A stretch of 44,977 nucleotides of DNA from Ruminococcus sp. (GTDB lineage Bacteria; Bacillota; Clostridia; Oscillospirales; Ruminococcaceae). Within the stretch, counting starts at the first letter, position 1. Every line of letters begins with the position of its first letter. Both the position numbers and the translations under genes were made by a program. Positions 25,927 to 35,253 of the stretch are shown piece after piece. The stretch is taken from positions 1-44,977 of the forward strand of contig JAJBSV010000011.1 in the NCBI GenBank assembly GCA_020861185.1, given 5' to 3'. Below the pieces are notes generated by a model. The model saw nothing but the letters and a program-made list of their open reading frames with translations. It did not search any database and was not told where the DNA came from.

Positions 25927-27276
25927 ATGTCAACCATCGCCGCAATATCCACCCCCGTTTATCAGGGAGGCTTGGCTGTTATCCGCATGAGCGGGGAGAA
26001 TTCGCTCCCGATTGCGGACAGTATTTTTGTGGGCAATAAGAAGCCGTCGGAGATGGCGGGCTATACCTGCGGATACGGAAAAATTGTCCGCGAGGGGCGG
26101 ACACTCGATGATGTGATTCTGACGGTCTTCCGTTCGCCCCACAGCTATACCGGCGAGGACACCGTCGAGATCTCCTGCCACGGCGGAGTGTATCTTGCCC
26201 GGGAGGTGCTGAAGCTAATAATCGAGAATGGAGCCGAGCCGGCGCCGGCGGGGGAGTTCACAAAGCGTGCGTTTTTATCCGGCAAGCTGAGCCTCACTCA
26301 GGCTGAGGGTGTACTGGATATCATTTCCGCAAATGGAGAGCGGGAACTGGTAAGTGCAAGGGCGATGCGGGACGGAAATTTAAGTAAGAATATTCACTCG
26401 GTCGCCGAGGAGATGACAAGAATTTCCGGCAACCTTGCGGCGTGGTCGGACTATCCAGATGAGGACATCCCCGACGCCGACACCTCGCACTTGGGCGAGG
26501 ACTTGGAGAATATAGTGCGCCGTCTCGACGAAATCCTCAGCGGCTACGACAAGGGCAGAATCCTCCGGCAGGGAATCGACACCGCCATCGTCGGGCGCCC
26601 GAATGTCGGCAAGTCTACTCTCATGAATCAGCTGCTCGGATATAAGAGAAGCATCGTCACCGAGAACGCCGGAACCACCCGGGACGTCATCGAGGAGTCG
26701 GTGCGCATCGGCGATTTCGTCCTGAAGCTCTCGGACACCGCCGGAATCCGCAACACGACTGACCCCGTCGAGTGTATAGGCGTTGACCTTGCCACCAAAA
26801 AATTGGAAAATGCGGAATTAGTTCTCGCCGTCTTCGATTCCTCCGAGGAATTCACCGAAACGGACAGAGAAATCCTTGTTAAAATCAAAGATAAGCCGCA
26901 TATCGTGCTTTTAAACAAGTCGGATTTGCCGGAAAAATTAGACCAAGAGTATTTTTCTGACGAGAATATACTCTCTGTATCGACTAATTCGGGCGAAGGC
27001 TTGGGAAAACTCCCCGAAATGATAGCGGGTCTCTTCAAACTCGGCGGCAGTTCGGACAACGCCGAAATCTACATCAACGAGCGGCAGAGAAGCCAAGTGT
27101 CGAAGGCGGTCGGGTTCGTCAGACAGGCGCTCGCCGAATACCGCTCCGGCATCACCCTCGACGCCGTCACCGTCTACATGGACGAGGCGCTGAACGCCCT
27201 TCTCGAACTCACCGGTGAGAGGGCAACCGAGGCGGTGGTCAACAATCTTTTCGAAAGATTCTGCGTCGGAAAGTAA
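25927..27276 (+). CDS. mnmE: tRNA modification GTPase MnmE
   Basis: A 449-residue GTPase that with MnmG makes cmnm5U at the tRNA wobble position. Visible: [20 protein letters not shown] (N-terminal domain), [16 protein letters not shown] (G1), DTAGI (G3), NKSDL (G4) and the C-terminal FCVGK with its catalytic-family Cys. The ATG at 25927, with GAGGTGA upstream, is preferred over the in-frame GTG at 25918. Confidence 0.96.
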   Translation: MSTIAAISTPVYQGGLAVIRMSGENSLPIADSIFVGNKKPSEMAGYTCGYGKIVREGRTLDDVILTVFRSPHSYTGEDTVEISCHGGVYLAREVLKLIIENGAEPAPAGEFTKRAFLSGKLSLTQAEGVLDIISANGERELVSARAMRDGNLSKNIHSVAEEMTRISGNLAAWSDYPDEDIPDADTSHLGEDLENIVRRLDEILSGYDKGRILRQGIDTAIVGRPNVGKSTLMNQLLGYKRSIVTENAGTTRDVIEESVRIGDFVLKLSDTAGIRNTTDPVECIGVDLATKKLENAELVLAVFDSSEEFTETDREILVKIKDKPHIVLLNKSDLPEKLDQEYFSDENILSVSTNSGEGLGKLPEMIAGLFKLGGSSDNAEIYINERQRSQVSKAVGFVRQALAEYRSGITLDAVTVYMDEALNALLELTGERATEAVVNNLFERFCVGK

Positions 27277-27323
27277 TATTTGATTCTGAATTTACAATTT
27301 GTAATATAAAAGAGGACACCAAA

Positions 27324-29225
27324 ATGGATTCAAGTACCAATTTTATGGGAAAATTTGATATTGTCGTTATCGGGGCAGGGCACGCAGGTATTGAGGCGGC
27401 TCTGGCTCCGGCACGTCTGGGGCTCAAGGTCGGAATCTTCACGATTACGCTCGACGGCATCGCCAACATGCCCTGCAATCCCTCAATCGGCGGCACCGCC
27501 AAGGGCAACCTCGTCCGGGAGATCGACGCCCTCGGCGGCGAGATGGGCAAGGCGGCGGACGCCACCTTCATCCAGTCGCGCATCCTCAACCTCGGCAAGG
27601 GTCCCGCCGTCCACAGCCTTCGAGTTCAGGCGGACAGGGTCAAGTACCATATCTATATGAAGCAGGTACTCGAGCGTGAGCCGAACGTCGAAATCAAGCA
27701 GGCGGAGATTACCGAAATTCTGACCGATGAGACGGGCGCCGTTTCGGGAGTCCGCACCAAGCTCGGCGGGTATTATAATTGCCGTGCTGTTATAATTGCG
27801 ACGGGGACTTACCTCGGCGGCAAGATTCATGTCGGCGAGTCGAATTATGAGAGTGGTCCCGACGCTACTCTTCCCGCAAAAGCACTTACTTCATCACTTA
27901 AACAACTGGGAATTTCCGTCCGAAGATTCAAGACCGGAACCCCGGCAAGAGTCCACAAGAGAAGCATTGATTTTTCCGTCCTCGAACGTCAGGACGGCGA
28001 CGAGCATATCATCCCGTTTTCCTTCGAGACGAAAGGGGAGCTCAGGAACCAAGTCTCCTGCTACATCTCTTACACCAATTCCGAGACCCACAAAATCATC
28101 CTTGACAACCTCGACCGCTCGCCTCTGTACTCGGGGAGGATCGAGGGAGTTGGTCCGAGATACTGTCCGTCCATCGAGGACAAAGTCGTCAGGTTCTCCG
28201 ACAAGCCGAGGCACCAGCTTTTCATCGAGCCAATGGGTCTCGACACCGACGAATACTACCTGCAGGGGATGAGTTCGTCCCTCCCCGAGGACGTCCAGCT
28301 GAAATTCTTGCGAACCATCAAGGGGCTCGAGCACGTCGAAATCATGCGCCCGGCGTATGCCATCGAGTACGACTGTTGCGACCCGACCGAGCTTCTGCCT
28401 ACACTTGAGTTCCGGGAGCACCCGGGGCTCTACGGTGCGGGGCAGTTCAACGGCTCCTCCGGCTATGAGGAGGCGGCGGCGCAGGGATTGGTCGCCGGAA
28501 TCAACGCCGCTCTGAAGCTTCAGGGCAGGGAACCGATGATTTTAGATCGTGCGTCGTGCTATATCGGCACCCTCGTCGACGATCTGGTCACGAAGGGCGT
28601 CACCGACCCTTACAGAATGATGACGTCGCGCAGTGAATACCGGATTCTTCTCCGTGAGGACAACGCCGACGAGCGCCTCACGCCAATCGGGCACGAAATC
28701 GGGCTCATTTCGGACGAGAGATATGAGCGGCTTCTCGAGAAAGAGAGGCTTATCGCCGAAGAAGTCGTCCGCTTGGAGCACACGAACGTCGCCCCGAGCG
28801 CATCCCTCAACGAATATCTTGTGGAGAGCGGCACCGAGCCGATTTCGAACGGCACGACGCTTGCTAAGCTGATTCGAAGACCGCAGGTGAAGTATGATGG
28901 CTTGATTTGCGCCGATAAGAACCGCCCCGAGCTCCCGGATGAAGTCACCGAACAGGCGGAGCTCCGCATCAAATATGAGGGATATATTAACATTCAGCTA
29001 AAACAAGTGGAAGATATGCGGAAACTGGAAGCGAAAAAGCTCTCGCCGGACACCGATTACACGCAAATCTCCGGTTTAAGACTGGAAGCGGCGGAAAAGC
29101 TCCAGAAGAGAAAGCCCCTGAGCGTCGGTCAGGCGTTGCGAATTTCCGGCGTGAACCCGGCGGATATCTCGGTTCTTCTGATATGGCTCGAGAAGAAAAG
29201 GAGGGAAGAGCATGGCGGCGATTGA
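27324..29225 (+). CDS. mnmG: tRNA uridine-5-carboxymethylaminomethyl synthase MnmG
   Basis: A 633-residue FAD enzyme, partner of MnmE. Visible: [21 protein letters not shown] (FAD fold), [62 protein letters not shown] and the C-terminal helical tail. AAGAGGAC precedes the ATG. Its last 14 bases overlap the rsmG start. Confidence 0.97.
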   Translation: MDSSTNFMGKFDIVVIGAGHAGIEAALAPARLGLKVGIFTITLDGIANMPCNPSIGGTAKGNLVREIDALGGEMGKAADATFIQSRILNLGKGPAVHSLRVQADRVKYHIYMKQVLEREPNVEIKQAEITEILTDETGAVSGVRTKLGGYYNCRAVIIATGTYLGGKIHVGESNYESGPDATLPAKALTSSLKQLGISVRRFKTGTPARVHKRSIDFSVLERQDGDEHIIPFSFETKGELRNQVSCYISYTNSETHKIILDNLDRSPLYSGRIEGVGPRYCPSIEDKVVRFSDKPRHQLFIEPMGLDTDEYYLQGMSSSLPEDVQLKFLRTIKGLEHVEIMRPAYAIEYDCCDPTELLPTLEFREHPGLYGAGQFNGSSGYEEAAAQGLVAGINAALKLQGREPMILDRASCYIGTLVDDLVTKGVTDPYRMMTSRSEYRILLREDNADERLTPIGHEIGLISDERYERLLEKERLIAEEVVRLEHTNVAPSASLNEYLVESGTEPISNGTTLAKLIRRPQVKYDGLICADKNRPELPDEVTEQAELRIKYEGYINIQLKQVEDMRKLEAKKLSPDTDYTQISGLRLEAAEKLQKRKPLSVGQALRISGVNPADISVLLIWLEKKRREEHGGD

Positions 29226-29907
29226 TATAAAGCGGCTCGAGACCGTCTTTTCCGGGATAAATATGCCCCTTTCGGGCGAGCAGATTGCGAGATTTGCAAC
29301 ATATGCGGACATGCTTGTCGAGAAAAACAAGGTGATGAACCTGACCGCCGTGACCGACTCGGAGGGTATAATCATGAAGCACTTTGCCGACTCCTGCCTG
29401 CCGCTTGTGATTGAAAATGTTCCACATGGAGCAACCCTCATCGACGTCGGCACCGGCGCGGGCTTCCCCTCGATTCCGATGAAAATCGTGCGTGATGACC
29501 TTCAAATCACGCTTCTTGACAGCCTCAACAAGCGCGTGAACTTCCTTCGGGACGTCTCCAACGCCCTGAACTTGGGCGCCAAGTGCATCCATTCGAGAGC
29601 CGAGGGCGGCGCAAGAACCGACTTGCGTGAAGCTTTCGACATCGCCACCGCCAGAGCCGTCGCAAGGCTGTCTGTTCTGAGTGAGTACTGCCTGCCGTAT
29701 GTGAAACCCGGCGGCAAGTTCTTAGCTCTTAAAGGCTCCGATTGCCGTGAAGAAATCGCGACAGCCGAGCCGATTATCGCAAAATTGGGCGGGCAGATTG
29801 CGAATATTGTCGAGTATAGCTTGCCAAATGGGGACGGGAGGACGTTGGTTGTTATTAATAAGGTAGAGAAGACGCCGGGGGAGTACCCCAGGCGGGTGGT
29901 GAAATAG
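29212..29907 (+). CDS. rsmG: 16S rRNA G527 N7-methyltransferase RsmG
   Basis: A 231-residue SAM methyltransferase. Visible: [19 protein letters not shown] and the SAM-binding segment [17 protein letters not shown]. It follows mnmG with a 14-base overlap. Codons for ENVPHGATL form a parS-like site. Its stop is directly followed by a family-1 repeat that separates it from noc. Confidence 0.95.
   Translation: MAAIDIKRLETVFSGINMPLSGEQIARFATYADMLVEKNKVMNLTAVTDSEGIIMKHFADSCLPLVIENVPHGATLIDVGTGAGFPSIPMKIVRDDLQITLLDSLNKRVNFLRDVSNALNLGAKCIHSRAEGGARTDLREAFDIATARAVARLSVLSEYCLPYVKPGGKFLALKGSDCREEIATAEPIIAKLGGQIANIVEYSLPNGDGRTLVVINKVEKTPGEYPRRVVK
29418..29433. other. parS: parS-like site inside rsmG
   Basis: TGTTCCACATGGAGCA: one base from the palindrome TGTTCCACATGGAACA found at 31066. 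Firmicutes keep parS sites in genes close to the origin. Confidence 0.65.
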
Positions 29908-30050
29908 AAACCCCTCAGTCTGCGCTTCGCGCATCCAGCTCCCCTTTCAGGGGAGCCTTTTTGTGCATCTTTGACAGTTTACATAGAATGCAAATAGCCT
30001 CACCTGAAAGGGGAGGGGGACCGACGCCGAAGGCGTTGGTGGAGGGGTTT
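29908..30050. repeat. family-1 repeat, short copy between rsmG and noc
   Basis: 143 bp, ends AAACCCCTCAG and GGAGGGGTTT. Its inner edge, read on the minus strand, is GGCTATTTGCATTCT, one base different from GGCTATTTGCGTTCT of the DUF559 element. Confidence 0.9.
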
Positions 30051-30148
30051 CCCGTCGAATCTCCCCGATAAATTCCTCTGGAAATTATATCATATCTATG
30101 GTAAAATATGGAGTAAGAACTACACTTATTTTACAAGGACGTGACAAT

Positions 30149-30961
30149 ATGGCAAAAATTTTCATAGTGAAGAAGGAGAAGACGGCGGCGAAGGTGGTCG
30201 AGATTCCTTGCGAGGAGATTTCGCCCTCGCCTTATCAGCCCCGAAAGACCTTCGAGCGGGACGAGCTTATGAACTTAGCGGCGAGCATCAAGGCGGACGG
30301 CATCATTTCGCCGCTTTCTGTGAGGGAAACCTCTCGTGGCTACGAGCTTATAGCAGGGGAGAGGCGGCTTCGGGCGGCGATGATTGCGGGGCTCGAGACC
30401 GTTCCCTGCATCATTATCGAGGCGAGCGACCGAACCTCGGCACTTTTATCCCTCGTTGAGAACCTTCAGCGCGAAGATCTGAGCTTTTTCGAGGAAGCCG
30501 ACGCGATTTCGAAGCTTATCGACCTCTATGGCATGACGCAGGAGGACGCCGCCTATCGCCTCGGCTATGCGCAGTCGACCCTCGCTAATAAGCTTCGGCT
30601 GTTGAAGCTTACGAGCTCGCAACGGCAAATTATCACGGAAAACGGTCTCACCGAGCGGCACGCAAGAGCGCTCCTGAAGCTCCCGACCGACGAAAAGCGT
30701 GATGAAGCCCTGAAAAAGATAGTTCGTGGCAAGCTCAACGTCGAGAAAACCGAGGCATTGGTCGATTCGATGCTCGAGCACGAGAAATACTGCCAGAGAA
30801 TCCGCAAGGGAAGCGCCATTTTCAAGGATTTACGCCTCTTCACGAACACTATAAACAAGGCTGTCGAGACCATGCAGATTGCCGGCGTGGACGTGAATGT
30901 CGACAAAACGCAGACGGATGGGTATGTGGATTATCATATAAGGATACCGTTGAAGAAGTAA
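30149..30961 (+). CDS. noc: nucleoid occlusion protein Noc (ParB paralogue)
   Basis: A 270-residue ParB-family DNA-binding protein. Visible: ISPSPYQPRKTFERDEL, IAGERRLRAAMIAG (the CTP-binding box), LVENLQREDLSFFEEA and a helix-turn-helix (MTQEDAAYRLGYAQSTLANKLRLL). The position directly after rsmG and before parA-parB is that of Bacillus noc, which protects the nucleoid from division. The ATG at 30149 (AAGGACG upstream) is chosen over the 17-codon longer reading. It lacks the lysine-rich amphipathic N-terminal helix typical of Bacillus Noc in clear form, so it may simply be a second ParB. Confidence 0.85.
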   Translation: MAKIFIVKKEKTAAKVVEIPCEEISPSPYQPRKTFERDELMNLAASIKADGIISPLSVRETSRGYELIAGERRLRAAMIAGLETVPCIIIEASDRTSALLSLVENLQREDLSFFEEADAISKLIDLYGMTQEDAAYRLGYAQSTLANKLRLLKLTSSQRQIITENGLTERHARALLKLPTDEKRDEALKKIVRGKLNVEKTEALVDSMLEHEKYCQRIRKGSAIFKDLRLFTNTINKAVETMQIAGVDVNVDKTQTDGYVDYHIRIPLKK

Positions 30962-30964
30962 TTT

Positions 30965-31041
30965 TGTAGGGGCGGAGAAGTTTGGGCTTGCCAAACTTCC
31001 GAAGTTCGCTTGCGAACTTCTACATCCAGCCCGCTGTAGTG
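30965..31041. repeat. family-2 repeat, nested variant, one end only
   Basis: It starts TGTAGGGGCGGAGAAGTTTG, with AAGTTTGG and AAGTTCGC hairpins, then CATCCAGCCCGCTGTAGTGC. The second canonical end is missing; an unrelated hairpin follows. Confidence 0.8.
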
Positions 31042-31067
31042 CAATTACCGCCGTCAGGCGGTAATTG
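31042..31067 (+). terminator. hairpin abutting parS
   Basis: CAATTACCGCC and GGCGGTAATTG form a perfect 11-bp stem with a GTCA loop, directly followed by the parS-like palindrome (they share two bases). There is no long T-tract. Confidence 0.5.
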
Positions 31068-31081
31068 TTCCATGTGGAACA
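31066..31081. other. parS: parS-like site upstream of parA
   Basis: TGTTCCATGTGGAACA; its reverse complement is TGTTCCACATGGAACA. This is the best local match to the Firmicutes parS palindrome and lies between noc and parA. Confidence 0.75.
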
Positions 31082-31119
31082 TTTCACAATCTCCCCAAAA
31101 TAAAATTTGTCGAAAGTAG

Positions 31120-31147
31120 TTGCAAACTCCGAAATTTGTGCTATACT
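31120..31147 (+). promoter_or_regulatory. candidate parA promoter
   Basis: TTGCAA (31120-31125), 16-base spacer, TATACT (31142-31147). Confidence 0.5.
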
Positions 31148-31222
31148 TATAAATAGAGAGACAAGTGATGGCGTATGGATAGAGGTGCCGGCTTGTCTAA
31201 AACTAATGTAAGGGAGCGTATC

Positions 31223-32017
31223 ATGGGGAAAATTATCGCCGTGTCAAATCAGAAAGGCGGAGTTGGGAAGTCAACTACCGTTGTTAATCTCGCCGCCGCC
31301 CTCGGCGGGAAAGGGAAGAAGGTTCTCGTCGTCGACATCGACGCTCAGGGGAACACCACAACCGGCTTGGGAGTGCGTAAACGTGCCATCACGAGCACCG
31401 TTTACGAGGTTCTTATCGGGCAGTGCAGAGCTTCGGAAGCCATTGTCCCGACTGCATTCAAGGGCGTTTCGCTTCTGTCATCGGCGCAGAAGCTTGCCGG
31501 AGCGGAAATCGAGCTCGCAGGGGTCGAAAACCGCCTAATGCGGCTTAAAATGCAGCTTCTTCCGGTCAAAAACGAATTCGATTTTATACTTATAGACTGC
31601 CCGCCGTCGCTGAGCATCATCACTTTGAACGCTCTTGCCGCCTGCGACTCGGTTCTGATACCGATTCAGTGCGAATTCTACTCGCTCGAGGGCTTGGTTC
31701 AGCTGATGGACACGATAAAGCGCATCAAGGACGGCTACAATCCATATATGTACATTGAAGGAATCCTCTTTACGATGTATGTGGGAAGGTATAATCTGAC
31801 GGGACAGGTCGTCGCGGAGGTCAAAAAGTACTTCCCGAACGACATTTACGAGACGGTTATCCCCCGAAATGTCGCACTTTCCGAGGCTCCTTCGCACGGA
31901 AAGCCCATTATGTACTATGACCGCTCGTCAAAGGGCGCAGAGGCATACGAAAGCTTTTGCATCGAGTTCCTGAACCGGTCGAAGAAGAAAAACGGACAAA
32001 CCTACAGTAAGCCCTGA
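31223..32017 (+). CDS. parA: chromosome partitioning ATPase ParA/Soj
   Basis: A 264-residue deviant-Walker ATPase that works with ParB in origin segregation. Visible: KIIAVSNQKGGVGKSTTVVN, VLVVDIDAQGNTTTGLG, FILIDCPPSL. Bacillus Soj also regulates DnaA. The ATG at 31223 with AAGGGAG upstream gives the family N-terminus; the longer reading adds 16 atypical residues. Confidence 0.96.
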   Translation: MGKIIAVSNQKGGVGKSTTVVNLAAALGGKGKKVLVVDIDAQGNTTTGLGVRKRAITSTVYEVLIGQCRASEAIVPTAFKGVSLLSSAQKLAGAEIELAGVENRLMRLKMQLLPVKNEFDFILIDCPPSLSIITLNALAACDSVLIPIQCEFYSLEGLVQLMDTIKRIKDGYNPYMYIEGILFTMYVGRYNLTGQVVAEVKKYFPNDIYETVIPRNVALSEAPSHGKPIMYYDRSSKGAEAYESFCIEFLNRSKKKNGQTYSKP

Positions 32018-32032
32018 GGGTAAGGAGGAAAT

Positions 32033-32884
32033 ATGGCAAAGAATAAGGGTCTCGGAATGGGAATGGAAGCGCTCTTCTCCCAGAATGAAACCGAGGAAAA
32101 GCAGACAAAAACCTTGCGCCTGACCGAAATCTCCCCGAACAGGGCGCAACCGAGAACGGATTTCGACGACGAAGCGCTCAGTAAGCTCGCCGATTCGATA
32201 AAACAGCACGGCGTTTTGCAGCCGCTCCTCGTCCGACCGCTCGAAACCGGCGGATATCAGATAGTAGCGGGGGAGAGACGCTGGCGCGCCGCTCGTATGG
32301 CGGGCTTGGACGAAGTTCCGGTCGTAATAAAAGAGCTTGACGACAAGGGCACAATGGAGCTTGCACTCGTCGAGAACCTACAGCGCGAGAACCTGAACCC
32401 GGTTGAAGAAGCCCTCGGCTACAAAGAGCTGATGGACAAGTACTCATACACCCAGGAGCAGGTGGCGCAGGTCGTGAACAAGTCAAGACCGGCGGTTGCG
32501 AACTCGCTGAGGCTTCTAAGCTTGGACGAAAAGACGCTAAAGATGGTCCGCGAGGGCGAAATCTCCGTTGGACACGCAAAAGTCCTCGCTGGAGTCGAGA
32601 ACGAAGAGCTGAGAGCCGAGCTTGCGTTGCAGGTCAAGCGCGATATGCTGACTGTTCGGAACTTAGAGCAGCTCGTCCGGGCGAAATCAGTCCAGAAAAA
32701 GCCGAAATCGTCGCCCCAGAAGGAGACGTTTCTCCGGGAAATCGAGCTTTCGCTCGCCCAGAACACCGGCAGAAAGGTCACCGTCTCCGGCAAAAACGGC
32801 AAAGGCAAGCTCGAAATCGAGTATTATTCGGAAGAAGACCTCGCGAAAATCGCCCGAATCCTTGAAAACTTAGGGGAAAAATAA
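32033..32884 (+). CDS. parB: chromosome partitioning protein ParB/Spo0J
   Basis: A 283-residue CTPase that loads on parS and spreads. Visible: LGMGMEALFS (ParA-contact N-terminus), NRAQPRTDFDDEAL, IVAGERRWRAARMAGLDEV, LVENLQRENLNPVEEALGY, a helix-turn-helix and a lysine-rich dimerisation domain. It starts 15 bases after parA, with AAGGAGG. Confidence 0.96.
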   Translation: MAKNKGLGMGMEALFSQNETEEKQTKTLRLTEISPNRAQPRTDFDDEALSKLADSIKQHGVLQPLLVRPLETGGYQIVAGERRWRAARMAGLDEVPVVIKELDDKGTMELALVENLQRENLNPVEEALGYKELMDKYSYTQEQVAQVVNKSRPAVANSLRLLSLDEKTLKMVREGEISVGHAKVLAGVENEELRAELALQVKRDMLTVRNLEQLVRAKSVQKKPKSSPQKETFLREIELSLAQNTGRKVTVSGKNGKGKLEIEYYSEEDLAKIARILENLGEK

Positions 32885-32903
32885 ACAACAGGAGAGAACC
32901 AAA

Positions 32904-34184
32904 ATGATAGACATAAAATTAATCCGTGAAAATCCGGAATTGGTAAAAGAGAACATAAAGAAGAAGTATCAGGACGAAAAATTGCCCCTCGTTGACCAGG
33001 CGGCGGAATTGGATAAAGAGTACAGAGCCGCTATCACCGAGGCTGACACCCTTCGTGCACAGAGAAACAAGCTTTCAAAAGAAATCGGCGGCTTGATGGC
33101 GAAGGGCGAGAAGGAGAAGGCAATGGAGGTCAAAGCACAGGTCACCGCACAGGCTGAGCGCCTTGCGGAGCTCGAAAAGCTCGAAGACGAGCTACAGGAG
33201 AAGCTCCACAAGATTATGATGGTCATCCCGAACATCATCGACCCCTGCGTCCCAATCGGCAAGGATGACTCCGAAAACGTAGAGATAGAGCGCTTCGGCG
33301 AGCCGTTTGTGCCCGATTTCGAGGTGCCTTATCACACCGACATCATGGAAAAGCTCCATGGCATCGACCTCGAGAGCGCCAGACGTGTTGCCGGCAACGG
33401 CTTCTACTACCTCATGGGCGACATCGCAAGGCTTCATTCGGCAGTTATTTCATATGCGAGAGACTTTATGATTGACCGTGGCTTCACCTACTGCGTTCCG
33501 CCGTTCATGATTCGTGGAAACGTCGTCGACGGAGTCATGAGCTTCGCCGAGATGGACGCGATGATGTACAAAATCGAGGGCGAGGACCTCTACCTCATCG
33601 GCACCTCCGAGCACTCGATGATTGGCAAGTTCATCGACCAGATTATCCCCGAAGAGCAGTTGCCCCTTACACTCACGAGCTATTCGCCCTGCTTCAGAAA
33701 AGAGAAGGGCGCACACGGAATCGAGGAGAAGGGCGTCTACAGAATCCATCAGTTTGAAAAACAGGAAATGATTGTCGTTTGCAAACCGGAGGAGAGCCCC
33801 TACTGGTTCGATAAGCTCTGGAAGAATACAGTAGATTTGTTCAGAAGTATGGATATTCCCGTCAGAACCCTCGAGTGCTGCTCGGGAGACCTGGCAGACC
33901 TCAAGGTTCGTTCGCTCGACGTTGAAGCGTGGAGCCCGAGACAGAAGAAGTACTTCGAGGTCGGCTCCTGCTCGAACCTCGGAGATGCGCAGGCACGCCG
34001 CCTGAAGATAAGAGTCAACGGCGAAAACGGCAAATACCTCGCCCATACCCTCAACAACACCGTCGTCGCACCCCCGAGAATGCTGATTGCGTTCCTTGAG
34101 AATAACCTGAACGAGGACGGAAGCGTCCGCATCCCCGAGGCGCTGAGACCTTATATGGGTGGGAAGTCGGTTATAACGGGGTGA
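32904..34184 (+). CDS. serS: seryl-tRNA synthetase
   Basis: A 426-residue class II synthetase. Visible: the N-terminal coiled-coil tRNA arm (about residues 25-100, RAQRNKLSKEIGGL), motif 2 region (FRKEKGAHGIEEKGVYRIHQFEKQE with the HQF triad) and motif 3 (NGENGKYLAHTLNNTVVAPPR). Length is normal. It starts 19 bases after parB; no T-box lies between. Confidence 0.97.
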   Translation: MIDIKLIRENPELVKENIKKKYQDEKLPLVDQAAELDKEYRAAITEADTLRAQRNKLSKEIGGLMAKGEKEKAMEVKAQVTAQAERLAELEKLEDELQEKLHKIMMVIPNIIDPCVPIGKDDSENVEIERFGEPFVPDFEVPYHTDIMEKLHGIDLESARRVAGNGFYYLMGDIARLHSAVISYARDFMIDRGFTYCVPPFMIRGNVVDGVMSFAEMDAMMYKIEGEDLYLIGTSEHSMIGKFIDQIIPEEQLPLTLTSYSPCFRKEKGAHGIEEKGVYRIHQFEKQEMIVVCKPEESPYWFDKLWKNTVDLFRSMDIPVRTLECCSGDLADLKVRSLDVEAWSPRQKKYFEVGSCSNLGDAQARRLKIRVNGENGKYLAHTLNNTVVAPPRMLIAFLENNLNEDGSVRIPEALRPYMGGKSVITG

Positions 34185-34195
34185 TTTGACCCCAA

Positions 34196-34226
34196 AAAAG
34201 CTGCTTGCCGCAACTTTTCAAATTTT
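34196..34226 (+). terminator. weak terminator after serS
   Basis: AAAAGCTGC and GCAACTTTT pair with one mismatch around a TTGCC loop, followed by CAAATTTT. Confidence 0.4.
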
Positions 34227-34239
34227 ATTAGAAAAACGC

Positions 34240-34268
34240 TTGACATCATAAGTAAAATCGCATATAAT
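34240..34268 (+). promoter_or_regulatory. promoter of the Abi-associated RNA
   Basis: TTGACA (34240-34245), 17-base spacer, TATAAT (34263-34268): a perfect consensus promoter. Confidence 0.8.
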
Positions 34269-34274
34269 AATGAT

Positions 34275-34331
34275 GACAGGACTCCCCGCACCTCTCACTT
34301 AGTGATGTGACCCAGTGGGAGACGTTTTTTT
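34275..34331 (+). ncRNA. small RNA upstream of the Abi protein (abiF RNA-like)
   Basis: A short RNA from about 34275. CTCTCAC pairs with GTGGGAG (one G-T pair), an inner TCAC/GTGA hairpin is possible, and a run of seven T ends it at 34331. An upstream ACTCCCC could compete for the same GGGAG. Position directly before an AbiD/F gene fits the published abiF RNA motif; I could not align it to that model. Confidence 0.65.
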
Positions 34332-34345
34332 AGGTGGATTTTAGT

Positions 34346-35224
34346 ATGGACATGATTTCTTTACCGATGGTCAAGTCTCCAAAAACTTATGAAGAACAGC
34401 TTGAGATAATCAAGAATAAGGGCTTCATTGTTGAAAATGATAAAAATTGTATTGATTTTCTCCATAGAGCTAACTATTATAGGCTTTCGGCATATTTTTT
34501 ACCGTTCAAAATGGAAGATGGAACCTATCTTGATGATGTAAAATTTGAAAGAATACAACATATATATGATTTTGATGTAAGAATGAGAGCAATTCTCTTC
34601 GGATACATAGAAGAAATCGAGCTGTACTTAAGAACACAGATGGCATATGAGATGGCACATAAGTATGGTGCGCTTGGCTATTTGAATCCAGAAAATTTCT
34701 CTAACGAGCACGATGATGAAAAGTTCAGAGAACATCTGGAAAGGTGTATAGAAGATAACAAGAGATCATTGGTTGTAAAGCACCATAAAGAGAAGTATGG
34801 TGGGCAGTTTCCTATCTGGGTAATTATTGAGTTTTTCTCGATGGGAATGCTGTCATACTACTACGCAGATTTGAAAATGGCAGATCAGAAGCAGCTAGCA
34901 AGAACAATGTATGGGACAAACTCGATTTGTTTAAAGAGCTGGCTAAGATGTATCACAGAACTTCGCAACTTGTGTGCTCATTCTGCTCGGCTATATGCGA
35001 GGACTTTTACTTCTGTCCCAAGGGTTGCAAAAAATGTTAGTTACCAACCTGATAGAAAACTTTTTTCACAGATTATGGTTTTAAAAGAACTGTATCCGAT
35101 GAAAAATCGGTGGAATTCAAATGTTGCGGCTGAAATATCGGCGTTGGTTGATGAGTATTCAGAAGATATTTCATTGAGACATATAGGCTTCCCCGAAAAC
35201 TGGAGAGAGTTATTATTTATCTGA
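34346..35224 (+). CDS. Abi family HEPN protein (AbiD/AbiF type)
   Basis: A 292-residue protein of the Abi_2 family, linked to phage abortive infection. The N-terminus KSPKTYEEQLEIIKNKGF and FLHRANYYRLSAYFLPF are typical, and the C-terminal HEPN RNase motif RxxxxH is visible in ELRNLCAHSARLY. The coding DNA is clearly richer in A+T than the neighbouring genes, consistent with recent transfer. ATG at 34346, with AGGTGG upstream, is preferred to the in-frame GTG at 34334. It lies just after the terminator of the small RNA, so it is expressed by read-through (inference). Confidence 0.9.
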   Translation: MDMISLPMVKSPKTYEEQLEIIKNKGFIVENDKNCIDFLHRANYYRLSAYFLPFKMEDGTYLDDVKFERIQHIYDFDVRMRAILFGYIEEIELYLRTQMAYEMAHKYGALGYLNPENFSNEHDDEKFREHLERCIEDNKRSLVVKHHKEKYGGQFPIWVIIEFFSMGMLSYYYADLKMADQKQLARTMYGTNSICLKSWLRCITELRNLCAHSARLYARTFTSVPRVAKNVSYQPDRKLFSQIMVLKELYPMKNRWNSNVAAEISALVDEYSEDISLRHIGFPENWRELLFI

Positions 35225-35253
35225 CAAAGCTATCTACATAGAAAGGACCTCAC

